From Anaspis maculata (Eukaryota; Arthropoda; Insecta; Coleoptera; Scraptiidae): 64,000 nt of DNA. Where the stretch lies: assembly GCA_949128115.1 (NCBI GenBank), contig OX421967.1, positions 8,298,070 through 8,362,069 on the forward strand. The letters are read 5' to 3'. Made by a program: the position numbers and the translations under genes. This document shows, one piece after another, positions 44,558 to 55,609 of the stretch (its first letter is position 1; every line of letters begins with the position of its first letter). The notes beneath the pieces are model-generated. The model had not been told where the DNA came from. It searched no databases and was given only the letters and a program-made list of their open reading frames with translations.

Positions 44558-47500
44558 TTAGATCAGGTCAAAAATGCCAGAGTCTTTCAGAAAATCCATC
44601 AGCACACCAAAATTGCCATTCTGAGTAACCATCCAAGTAAGGGAAACTTCATTTGAAAACCCTGCCCGTTGTCTTTGTCTCAAAAGTCCCTGACAGTTGA
44701 ACAAAAGGTGTGGAATAGTGACTCGAACCTCATTGCAGTATAGACATCCTGGGGGCTCTTCTTTTGACAAAATGAAGGAATGTGTCATGAGCGTGTGTCC
44801 GATTAGTACACGATTTAGTGTTGTTTCTTCCTTTCGGTTTGAGACGGTTTTAGTTATGATCCTCAGGATGGCTGGACTGATCTGAATTGTAAGTGGTCTA
44901 TAGCTGGACATGGATTCGATACATTTTTCACGAATAGCTGTTTTGTAATGATTCTTCAAGTCAAACTCAGTGATTTTGAAATTAGTGTGCTCCGGTAAAT
45001 TTACCGCTTCACTGGCAGCTTGGTCAGCCTTTTTATTTCCCCAGATTCCGACATGTGACGGACACCAGCTCAGAATTTTTTCTTTGTTTTGCTTTATTGC
45101 CGATGAAAGAGTATGTATTTGTTGCACTAATGGATTTGTGGAGTATATGATTTGCATGCTTTGGATTGAACTTGAGGAGTCGGTGCAGATTAAAAACTTG
45201 GAATTGGGGGCTCGCATGTACTATTTTCGAAGCCCGAAGGATGCCGTACAGTTCTGCTGAGAAAATACTGGTAGATTTGGGCAGACAGTAGTTGTAGGAG
45301 TCGGCTGCGGTCACAATCGCAACTCCGACGCCGTTGTTGCCTTTAGATGCATCTGTATATAGAACTGAGGAACCTTGATTTGAAGCTATGATTTTTTTGT
45401 GTGAGTTCTGAAGGATGATAGGGGCAGTGGAGTGTTTGGGGTAGCTGGATAGGCTGGTGTGGTAAGTTGGGGAAGAGAAGGTCCATGGGGCACCCTCATT
45501 TGATTGTGGTGAACAAACTTCTGTTGGGATCAAGCTTAGAGAGTTTAGAATGGATTTGAGCTTGTAGTGACATGGGGGAGTGAGGCTTGGTTTCGACTGG
45601 AAAATGTGGTGGTATTTTGTGGAGAAGGCTGAGTGGTATGCTGCATTATTTCTCGAGGGTGCTACTCTGACAGAGTATGTTAACGTTTGTGATTCTCTTC
45701 GGATGTCAAGAGGGGGTTCATTTACAAGCTGGAGCAAACATTCTATTGGGCTGGTCCTGAAGGCACCGGTAGCCATTCTGATCGCAGCGTTAGCTATGCA
45801 GTTTAATTTCCTCAAGGTTGATTTTGGCGCAGATGAGTATACAATTGACCCATAATCAAGTTTCGACCTGATTAGGGCTCTGTAAACAGTCAGAAGAAGA
45901 GCTTGCTCTGAACCTCAGTGATGGTGAGAAATAGTCTTCAATAGGTTCAACCTTTGGGCGCATTCAGCTTTCAGTTGTTCAACATAGGGTTTCCAGGTTA
46001 GTTTGATGTCCCAGATGAGACCAAGAAATCGCAGTTCATGAACCCGTTCAATCTCCGTGTTGTATATTTTAATGGGGGGTAGGGGGCTTATTTTGTACTT
46101 TCTGGAAAAGATCATTACTTTAGATTCCAGAGGAGAAAATCTGAAACCCGACTGCAGAGCCCACTCTTCGATCTCATTGATGGCTACCTGTAGCAGAATT
46201 TGTATTTCTCGTAAATTAGTGCCTTTACAAAAGGTCACGAGGTCATCGGCGTACAGAGCGCCTCTAACTGGCAGCTTGATTTTCGATAGGACTTCATTTA
46301 TAGCAACAAAGAATGAAGTGACGCTGACGACTGAACCCTGAGCGATGCCATTCTCCTGGAAGAATTGCTTAGATAGAACTTTTTTTTTCACTCTGAAAGT
46401 TCTGTGTGAGTGGAAGTTTTTTATGAAAGCGACCATGTTACCGTTGATCTTCCACTTCAAAAGTTTCAACAGGATGCCGTGTCTCCATGTTGTGTCATAT
46501 GCTTTTTCAATGTCAAAAAACACCGCTCCTAGATTCCAATTGGTCGCAAAGGCTTCTGAGATTTCAGATTGCAGGAGGACCATATTATCGACGGTTGATC
46601 GACCTATTCTGAAACGGCTCTGGCGGTTGGACAGTAGATTGTTCTCCTCAAGAAACCATTTTAGTCTGTTTTTGATAATTTTTTCGAGTAATTTGCACAT
46701 GGTGCAGGTCAAAGATATCGGTCTGTAACTCGATGGTTCGATTTTGGGTTTATTGGGTTTGAGAATGGAAATTACAGTGGATTCTCTCCAGCAGTCAGGG
46801 AAACATTGTCTCTGCCATATAAAATTGAAGATGTCTAGAAGAGTTTGGACTGCAGCGTCAGATAGGTTTTTTAAGATAGTGCAGGAGATGGAGTCGGGGC
46901 CTGGGACTGAATTTTTGCAGTTTTTGAAGGCTTCATCCAATTCGGATTTCCGCTGTGGAACATTAACTTCCGGGTTTTCGAAGTTGTTCATAGTGAGTGG
47001 GATCTTCTTTTTTTCTGACTTTATTTTCAAGAATTCATTCGAGTAGAAGTTGTCGCTGGAGTGCTTGTAGAATTGATTTGCTAGTAGATTCACAATATCG
47101 TCGTTAGAAGTAATTAGGATATCACTTTCGTCTTTTAGCGCTGTTATGGAAAAAGGGTTGCAATTGAGGCCCTTTAATCTGTTAATTTTGGACCAGACTT
47201 TCCTCAGAGGAGTGGAACTAGTGAGAGTGGGGACATAATTTTGCCAAGATGACTTTTTGGCATCCTTCAGTACGAACCTGGCTTTTGCTCTATGTTTCTT
47301 GAACGCGATCAGATTTTCGACGTCAGGGTGTTTTTTGAATCTGTTAAAGGCAGTTTTAGATTCCCTGACGGCAAGACTGCATTTAGGGTTCCACCAGGGC
47401 ACTGGGTTGTGGTTTGTGGTGACAGTTTTTTTCCGATGCATTGTTCGGCTGCTTCGGTTATGATCTTGGAGAATTTTTGAACGTTATCATTGATGTCATC

Positions 47501-48264
47501 CTGGAGGGAGAAAGTAGAAAATTTCTCGTCAACCAGGTTTTGATAAGCCAGCCAATCAACTCCTCTATCTTTCCATTTTTCAAAAGGTTTATTGGGGTCA
47601 CTGAGGTTGTTTTTTCGATAAGAAATTGCAATGGGAAAGTGGTCGCTGTCATATAGTTCTGGCAGAACTGTCCAGCACAAGGCGAGGCCACTGCGTGGAT
47701 CGCTGAGACTAAGGTCTATGCTAGAGAAGCTGCCGGATGATGAATTGAAGTGAGTAGGTTGGCCGTTGTTTAGCAGAAATAAGGATGGATTTCTGAGATA
47801 TAGGTTTTCAATTTCTCTTCCTCTGAGACTATTGGAGTGTGATCCCCACATAATGTTCAGGCATTAAAATCGCCGACTATGATGAATGGAGGGGGGATTT
47901 GGGAGATTAGGTTGGCCAGTTCATTGGAGTCGAGATTTGTATTTGGAGGTGAGTATATGTTGCAAATGTTGATTTTGCTGTGACACCAAACCGAGGCAGC
48001 AATTGCCTCCAAATTAGTTGAGATAACAACTTCCTCATGATGTAGATTTTTCTTGATTGAAATTGAGACACCACCGCTGGCAATTTGTTGAGTGATTCGG
48101 TTTTTTGTGAGAGTATTGTACCCTTTTAATAAAGGGCTGTGGTTGCCTTTGAAGTTTGTTTCTTGTAAACATAGTACTGAGGGGTTGTGATCACTGATCA
48201 GGCGTTGGATATAAGTGAATCTGGTGTAAAAACCATTGCAATTCCACTGAATCACAGACGCCAT
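44558..48264 (-). pseudogene. Non-LTR ORF2: endonuclease, reverse transcriptase, RNase H (copy 2)
   Basis: The ATG at 48264 starts MASVIQWNCNG, an apurinic-type endonuclease. GDFNA is followed by a 1-bp deletion (about 47860), then NSRGREIENLYL-type sequence and SDHFPI. A second 1-bp loss is in an A-run near 47430. Reverse transcriptase occupies the long frame 47441-45915 with YADD at 46242-46253, and it ends at a Trp-to-stop change near 45915. The next segment, in the same frame, has the connection region and the first RNase H motifs (LYTDASKG). A 1-bp insertion near 45200 shifts to the final frame, with CTDSSSSIQ and WCPSHVGIWGNKKADQAA. There are thus three frameshifts and at least one nonsense codon. 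The RNase H domain supports I-like affiliation. Confidence 0.9.
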
Positions 48265-48498
48265 TTTTGTTTGTTGTCAGGTTGAGTGGTGGTTTTCAGT
48301 ATTCGGATCGCTCAGAATCGCTGGGATCAATAGAAAACTGAGAGAGGTCTGATATTTCAACATTGTCAGCAGACTGGCTCAACTTATTGCAGATTCTTGT
48401 GAATCTGCTTTTCGCATGTCGGTTTGTTAGGCAGGGGTAAATGTCATTAATCATATCGATGAGACCAACTATATTGTCAGTGGAGGAAAGACCTGTTT

Positions 48499-49635
48499 TT
48501 AGTAGATCTTTACCATTGGTGCATTGTTCAATAGTACTCGAATTGGTCTGAGGTGAGAATGTATTTGCTTGGGTTTTCCTGTATCGTTCGTTTTATTGTT
48601 TCTGTGTTTTCTTTGGAAGTTAGTGGAACGTTTTCTATGGAAGAAGATTTTTTTCTTTTGATTTGAGTTTGTGTCTGTTGTTTCAGGAATTTGGTTCAGC
48701 AAACTGAAAATCCCCAGTATGGTCGTCATTTGGTAGTGGGGATTCCTGTGGGGACTTTCGGTAGATCCGCTGTCGAGGGTAGATGATGCTGGTCTTTTGT
48801 TTGGTTGTTTTTCGGTAGAGAAGAGAGAAGTTTTTGGATTCTCAGTTACAATTGTTACTGTAGAATGGTTTGTTTCTGTAATCTGTTGATCGTCAGCATC
48901 AATTATTGAGTGTACGTCAGCTATTGTTTCGATTGTGTTCCGGTTTTGCAGTGGAGGAGATTCAGGTTCTGTTTGGGACATATTCAAGTTTGGACATTGG
49001 TCGGCTTTGTGGCCCAACTCTTTGCATTAAAAGCAAAGCATTTCACCCGTGCCAATAAAAATTCTATAGTCGGTGTTGTTTTGCGTGATGGTAACAAATG
49101 GGGGAAGCTCAAGATCTTCATTTGCCTTGATGTAAATTTGGCGTCTGAAACTCAAAATGTGGGAAAGTTCGTCATCTTCGATGTTGGCTCTGAGAAATGT
49201 CATGTTTGACATTGGTTCGCAGCCAACATCTCTCAAAGCGTTCTCGAGGAGCTCGTGGGGAATGTTTGGGCAAACATTGGACAGAATGATTCTCTTAGCC
49301 GGTGAAATAAGTCTTCGAATTCTTACAATTTTTCCCTCAATCTCAATTTTCCCGTGGTTATTCACGATTTCATCGACATTCTGTTTGGTTGACAAGAATA
49401 TGCAGATGCAGTATCTTGAGATTCGTGATGCAAATGTGATTTGTTTTGGACCTACAAGTTTGCTGATTGATACTACGTAGTCTCTCAACGTTAGTTTATC
49501 TACGATATCAAGGACTATGGCCAAGTCCTTGCTTGGAAACATTGTATTTATTGAAGCTACGCTAGAATACGATAGGTTTTTATTTGGTGAATTTGAGTTT
49601 TGTTGGGAGTTATTTCTGTTTTGGGGTTGTGACAT
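48499..49635 (-). pseudogene. Non-LTR ORF1, one stop codon in the zinc knuckle (copy 2)
   Basis: The first ATG in frame is at 49635 (MSQPQNRNN); an open frame extends to 49692 only through non-ATG codons. The protein would be about 378 residues. It has an Asn/Ser-rich start, an RNA-binding-like central region (SKDLAIVLDIVDKL through RIILSNVCPNIPHELLENAL), a CCHC knuckle and a Ser/Thr-rich tail. The third residue of the knuckle, Leu in copy 1, is a stop here (49027-49029), caused by one base change. The rest of the frame continues unbroken to 48499. Such proteins bind the element RNA and form particles with ORF2 product. Confidence 0.88.
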
Positions 49636-50034
49636 TTTGAGTTTTTTGGCTCCTGTGACCAGGGCCTTAGTTTTGATTGAAGATTTGTTCAATCAACAAG
49701 AATAGAAAATAGTTTTCGTGTATATAAACAACAACAGTCCATTTCTATAGCGCAAAAAGCACTATAGAAAGAAGCGGCCTTTTTGTTGTCGGTGCGATAA
49801 GATAATAATGTGCCTGCTTATAACAAATTCATGCAAGTTTTGAGAAATAAATTGGACTCAGCTGTTTTTCCGGTAGACCGTGAATGATGGGAAGGCGATC
49901 TATTCCTTCAGTGGATCATCCAGGACGTTATCCAAAAAACACAAGGAAAAACTCGCGGGCCGAACACCACAATTTTGTCAAAAGGCGAGAACGTTCAAAC
50001 ACGCGAGGCGCATCGTAGCATAATCGAACCGGAC

Positions 50035-50046
50035 CTATTTTATGAG
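50035..50046. repeat. 12-bp target-site duplication, right
   Basis: CTATTTTATGAG, the same as 44159-44170. Confidence 0.92.
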
Positions 50047-50145
50047 TATTTGTATTAAATTTGGTCAAAATCGCTTCGATGACCTGAGAGTTATTGCAAA
50101 AATTAGATTTCTAAAACCGAATTTTGAAGGGCTTCATCTCTGTTA

Positions 50146-50273
50146 CGTCGGGTTGCTCACTTCGAGTTCAACTTTGAACTTGGTTTGGTTGCCATAGATT
50201 CAATTGTTACAACAATTATTTCCATAGTATCCAAACCGGGTTTAAAGTTAAACTCGAAGTGAACAACCCGACG
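50146..50273. mobile_element. 128-bp PIF/Harbinger-like MITE
   Basis: The ends CGTCGGGTTGCTCACTTCGA and TCGAAGTGAACAACCCGACG are inverted repeats with one mismatch over 20 bp. TTA flanks both sides (50143-50145, 50274-50276). A TWA 3-bp duplication is typical of PIF/Harbinger. The sequence without it (CTCTGTTAGGAAGCG) agrees with the corresponding arm of elements D and E, which confirms the insertion. Confidence 0.85.
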
Positions 50274-50376
50274 TTAGGAAGCGTTTTGGAGAAAAATAAA
50301 ATTATGCGTGTCGACCTAGTTTTCGATGGACAATCGAACGGTGAATTATTGCTACTATAACCTGGACCACCCTGTA

Positions 50377-51357
50377 TATTCGCCAGCACCTGTAGGATCC
50401 ACCACATCCAAGGAATAACAACAGGTTCCCTCGTGAATGTGAGAAATATGTACGATTTTGAGGTTGGCAAGTGATCTGATGCTCTGACTTTGGTAATCGT
50501 CGGTCTGTTTACCCAACACTCCAATATTTTTATTTGTCCCTTGTTCATTGAAGGCTTTGTTGTATGAGAATCCATCTGAAATTAATCTTTGTATTCCCTC
50601 GAGTATTCCCTCTATCCCAGCCAGTGCCCAAACTGATACAGCAAGCCACCCTGTGCTGTTGACAAAGCCGTGAAATAATCGCTTTCGACACTCGGACCGT
50701 AACCGCGCATTATCATATCGTTAAAAATAAAATTCCCCACATCCCATAAATCGTAAATTTTCCGGAGCCGTCGAAATCGTCCTCCTTGAATCGGTGTGTG
50801 GCAGCTCGGCGGCAACAGAGTGTATTAACCCTCCCCGTATATACAACGCACCGGGCTCAAACACGGCTCTTTCACATGTGTGTGTGTATGGTGCTCGACC
50901 GCATAAATCAGAATGATGTGTATATATGGATATATAAATTCAAGATCCGAAATAAATTATAATGTTGTCATTGAGATTCGCGCTGAATACGAAATATTGC
51001 TTTATGCGATTCACCACCAGCGCAGCTCTCGCGGTCTATCGTTCGAAAATCCTTAAGACCTTGTCGAATGGCGGCATAAATCTCTCTACGGCGTAGATCA
51101 CCGCACGTAGCCCGTGAGGAATCACAATGCATGCGGCTGCAGAATGTTGACTCGAACTCGAACGTCGCTGCGAATGTATCGAGATCGAGAACGTTCGAGA
51201 ATTAGGAATAACGCAAGCAAACACTCAAACAATTTTAGCAACTTCATATTTAGTGCCAAACTAGAAGCTACCATGGTCGTGTTTTGCTTAAGAAAAGCTT
51301 AACAACGACATGTCGCAAGCTCATTAACCATATGTTCGTTAAAATCATGAATTAATT
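50377..51357. other. Unique DNA with short GT tract
   Basis: No gene is recognised. It includes a TG-rich tract near 50876-50888 and AT-rich TATATATGG words. CpG content is high compared with the transposon DNA. Confidence 0.4.
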
Positions 51358-51714
51358 AGCTGAGAGATACAAATTTCGCCACCCGAAACAAGGAAACGGC
51401 GAATCCATCTCCGACTACATGGCAGCACTGGAATGCTTGGCAAAGACTTGCAAATTTGGCAAGCTTTCAACAGACAAAGAAGTCTTAGAAGATTATCTTC
51501 GGGATCAGTTTGTTTCAGGTGTAAAAAGCGAAACTGCGAAGCGAAGGCTGTTCACCGCAAAGAACCTCGATATGTCAAAGGCATTCATAATCGTCCGAAG
51601 TTTGGGAACAGCTGAAATAGGAGTTCTAGAGGTCGAAAGCAAGCAAGTACCGGTCCAGAAAATACAGAATTTCAATTCAATGAAGGAACACGGTAAGAAA
51701 TGGAGAGTTTGAAT
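51358..51714 (+). pseudogene. Ty3/gypsy gag fragment
   Basis: The frame (open from about 51361) reads FRHPKQGNGESISDYMAALE, then an LEDYLRDQFVSGV segment and ETAKRRLFT. This matches the retrotransposon gag (capsid) pattern of gypsy-type elements, in which a short K/RQ-x-x-GES-x-x-Y/F-x-x-x-L segment precedes an L-RD-x-F-V/I-x-G-L/V motif. The upstream gag and LTR are missing. The frame ends at 51709-51711 where TAGAGT-rich DNA begins. The basic nucleocapsid and zinc knuckle that should follow are found at 55620, so this may be the same element. Confidence 0.75.
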
Positions 51715-54700
51715 CAACACTAACAAAACTCTAGCTAGAGTATATATAGGTCCCTCTATTTCAGAGTTAAGTTGTAACACTAGACATAGTGTAATGTTAA
51801 GAGTTGAGTTAACTCTAGTTCATTCTATGGAATTGACTCTGCGTTAGTGTCACTTCTACAGAGTTATAAATGGCTGTCAAATATTCATACTGTTTAGTGT
51901 AAATTGAAAATTGGTGTATTTTCTCCTGCTTTTTGTTGTTTTTCAATAATAGCTGCAATAAAAGTAATGGTGTTACCATGGTTTCAATTAGAAATCTATT
52001 TAAATGACAATCAGTACTTATAATAGATACAATACAATATAGTTACATATGAAATACATACACACAAAATCACGAATACAAAACGTACCTAAGGAGTTGT
52101 TACAGTCAATAATTATAACAATATATTTAGGTCATGTTGATGCGGAATCATCTTAATGAAGTTGACTTTCTATGATACAGTATGAGAATGTGTAATTGTG
52201 TAATGATAATAATGACAGTGGGGTACCTATTCATAGGAATGGTAACCCAAGAAGTTGCACTATAATAGGACTGACCTGTGGAATCAACGTATTATTGATA
52301 AGAGGTAATAGGTAAAGTAGTAATCTCACTTACAGTTCACAGTAATTCCCAATTATTGCACAAAACACGACCAAACGAACAAGTCCTTCATACACACCGT
52401 CCACGACAGATTTGCACTAAAAACTTGAATTCACACTTGAAAAACACTGACTTGAAACGACCCCAGCTATCGTCTTGTACCCCTGAATGGGTAGGCAACC
52501 CATTATACTGGCATTTAATTCAACTTATTTGAATTAAATCATTCTTCCCGCTTTTGGAACCGCTTGGCCGATGATCATCTAGTATCAGGACGACATCCCG
52601 TTGTGCCTCTCTTCTTGTTGTTCGATTATAGAGTTCTCGAGATTGTTGAGACAGGTCTGACTACGAGTTTGAACGCAATAAGACACAATATAAAATTTTA
52701 ACGTAACATCAATCTATTGACTTCTATGTACAATTCAAAATGTTTAAATAATGGCTCGCTCCTATACCTAGTCCTACCTTCACATCGCAGGCTAAATTAT
52801 CGAAGTGATCTACCCTATTCCCGAAGAGATAACTTTCCCCTAATTATTTCAGACGTCCCAACACCCCAACCCTCCGACGAACATCTGACTCTACACCTTG
52901 ACCGACATTTAATTCTGGCTGGCTTTCGCGGCTCAAAGTTCCTTCCGTGGTTAAATCAGATCCAACATTTATGTTAGTGTTAGAGGTTATGTTAGGGTTA
53001 GGCCCGGCTTCTAGACACTGCAAAGAGAAGAGTGACTTCGACCACGAATGCAATCTAAGATTTGTGGGCCGGTGTGTGCGGTGGCCCCCTTTTTGTGGAG
53101 CCTCTTTTCAAAGGCTAACGCTCTTTTTGGGCTATGGTTCTCTTTTGCCCGTTTGGAAGGGATTGGATATGGCTGGCCTTTGTGGAGGCTTTAAACCTGT
53201 TTTCGCCGTGAATTGCCCCCAACGCTCAGAAAGATTCCCGTGATCGAAAGTGCCTATAACCGGAAATGTTGAACCAAATTTCGCCTTTCCAAAACTTTCG
53301 AACCGATGGTGTACGCGAAACAAATTACTCAAATCAAGGTACTAATTTAATGTGGAAAACGTTTTGAGCACGCCCCGTATACGCGCTAGTTCGTTGTTGT
53401 TTAGCAATTTGTGAGAGAAGGCCGCAGCCAGGAAAAACAAAACGCAGAGAATTTACTATACAGGGTGTTCGTCGAAAGCCGATGCGGAGAGGCGTCGAAA
53501 TAATCTTTGCCCTAACACGAAGTAATCGCCGTCTACACTATTCCTGATCGAGCCCTAATAACAGTTCATTTTTACAAAGTCCCTATCTGAACGATGGCGT
53601 CGTTGAGTACCGGATTGAATTCATCAGTTTCGAATAAGAACGTCTTCATTCCCGGGACAACTCTACATGGAAATATCCGGAACTGTCGTGGCGCTAAAAC
53701 AAAATTATTAGTTTCAAGGAGGGGGGGGGGGTGTCCATCAATCCGATTAACAATTGCGACTCTACGGCCGGGTCCGAACCCCGATCTCAACGCGATTCTA
53801 TTTTATTTCAATTACTTGATTTTCCACGTAGTTCTCAAAATTTACTTTTTCCGAATAACTAGGAGCTTCAGAAACGCAGAGGAAGCTCACCCGCGAGTTT
53901 CCAGATCTAACCCACTAGGTCCGGTGCTCTGAGTACCGCAGTCACAAAGCCAAGTCCAGAGGGCCCAAGAGCGCGAATATCTTTCTATGAAGGTATCCAA
54001 CAAAGGACGAGGCTTTAAAGTGGCTGTACCTGACGGCAGACAGTAGCGCAGACACCAGCACGTGCAGGCAGATTCAGAAAGCACGCGTGAGCCCCATCAT
54101 ACATTTTTCCGACAAAGCCTAACCGTAAGCAACTATCCCAACTCACCAAGACTAACCTCCCGCCCGTCGAGGTCATCACTCCGCCACACGAGATACCGAA
54201 ACGAGAGACCTCATTTCTATCGGGCCTGGTTCATTTAGGGGTTTCAACTCGACATCCTCGAGGTGGGCTAGAACTCATCGTGGAGGGAACGCGACTCAGC
54301 ATCCTGGAGGGGGTTCGAAACTCTTCGTCAACGGGTCCCAACTCTGCGACTTGGAGAAGGGTCGAAACTCAACACCGGAAGGGTCTTGGCACATCGACCT
54401 GGAGAAGGGCTGGAACTCGTCGCCGGAGGGCTCTGACTCGACACCTGGAGGCGGATCAAGACTCAACGTCCAAGGGCTCTGACTCGACATCCTAGAGACG
54501 GGTTGCAACTCAACGGGGGAAGCAACTCATCAGTCTCTCGGAGGGTCAAAACTCAACCTGGAGGGTTCTCGACTCAGCGTGCCCCCAAGGGGACCAAAAC
54601 ACGACTCCGAAGGGTTCCAACTCGGCTTTCTCCAGGGGGCCTTTGAGACACATCAGCCGGGGGAAATCGACTCGTCATTTTCCAAGTGGGCTGGGACTCA

Positions 54701-55600
54701 TCATTGGGGCTTCGACGCTTCGGCCTCTAGGAGGGTCGCGACGCAACATAAACGGGTTCTAACTCAGCTTCCTCGAAGGGGACTAAAACTCTTCGCTAAC
54801 AGGCCCGCAGAAGCACTCGGCAGCGGACGCGACAAGTCGGGAGCGGACGGCAGCCCAGGAGGATTGGTCCAGGTACCACGGTCAATCTCCGGCGATATCC
54901 TCCATTCCCAGCAATTCGGAATATTTTATTGCATCCAAAACGATCGCGAACGGTGTATAGACAGCTCAGGTAATCCGAGAAGCCGCTGGAGAATGCGACC
55001 GGCGGTGCTAACACGTGTGAATCGGATGGTAGCGGGCGGGCGGCGGGCGGAACGTCAACACGGCAGGAGTACGGCAGCAACTAACTGGTTGATGTGCGGG
55101 TGCTTTACTTCATATGCACCAATTCACCATTTCGTCGGGCGTCAAGCAGGAGCGGTTGTTGAATGTCGATGATGGGCCAGTAAATTATGTTATAGAGCTT
55201 TGCGGGATTTACACGAATGAATTAAATAGCTAGCGACATCTTTTAATGATGCCTTGACTCTGAATATTCACATTCTCATACCTCGATTTCACGGCTTTGA
55301 ATTATTTTCCTCCGGATTATTTTTGGCCCGCCAAAAGCGGGTGGCTTCAGACTTAACTATATTTTAGAGTTACAAGTGTCAAAATAGAGTCATTTCTCTC
55401 GCGGTTTCCACAGTTAACTCTACAATAATTAATTTACTCTAATCTAGAGTTTGCAGGGAGCTAGTGTTGATTTAGAGAGAAGCAATATTGTGAACTCTGG
55501 TAAATGAGTGCAGTGTAAATCTCTTGGTGCTATTTACACTTGAAATTTACTCTGAATACTTAACACGGGCCAATTTGTCGATCACTCTAGCAAATTTTAT
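51715..55600. other. 3.9-kb segment bounded by TAGAGT-rich ends between gag and nucleocapsid
   Basis: Near the left end is AATCAACACTAACAAAACTC then TAGCTAGAGT; near the right end (about 55455-55485) the complement of AATCAACACTAGC with TAGATTAGAGT occurs. Both ends are studded with TAGAGT/ACTCTA words. This looks like imperfect inverted termini of an inserted element, but a target duplication was not settled. The interior is mostly unique: an AT-rich part to about 52700, unassigned GC-richer DNA, a single TACAGGGTGTTCG terminus-like word at 53460, a minisatellite (54240-54800), and unique DNA to 55350. No coding domain was recognised. Confidence 0.4.
54240..54800. repeat. GC-rich minisatellite, units of 23-25 bp
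   Basis: Imperfect units close to GGAGGGCTCTGACTCGACAC and CT. It is open in several frames on both strands for this reason (for example 54280-54495 and 54579-55172). Confidence 0.8.
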
Positions 55601-55609
55601 ACTGTGAAG

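Larger units (their letters stand above)
44171..50034 (-). mobile_element. Full-length I-type non-LTR retrotransposon, copy 2
   Basis: 5864 bp between perfect 12-bp target duplications. A T28 run at 44171-44198 is the poly-A tail on the minus strand. Minus-strand order is 5' untranslated region (about 50034-49636), ORF1 (49635-48499), a gap of about 230 bp, ORF2 (48264-44558), and 3' untranslated region. It is complete in structure but carries several inactivating changes. The 5' region is CG-rich, as expected of an internal promoter of such elements, though no promoter motif is identified. Confidence 0.93.
43301..50374. mobile_element. Foldback element E, right arm interrupted by two insertions
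   Basis: The left end CAGGCGGTCTAGGTTATAG (TA at 43299-43300) is complementary to the right end ending GACCACCCTG (TA at 50375-50376). The left arm and centre occupy 43301-44170, and the right arm continues at 50047. Removing the retrotransposon at 44171-50034 restores the palindrome. The module GATACAGCCCTTCAAAGTTC is at 43403, 102 bp from the end, as in element D. The right arm also contains a 128-bp MITE. Confidence 0.88.

Noticed and set aside
52960..53015. Possible interstitial telomere repeat (GTTAGTGTTAG...GTTAGGGTTAGG)
   Set aside because: Only a few irregular TTAGG/TTAGGG words; too short and imperfect to call.
54579..55172. A 197-codon plus-strand frame
   Set aside because: Its first part is the translated 23-25-bp minisatellite and the rest has no recognisable domain; frames on the other strand are equally open.
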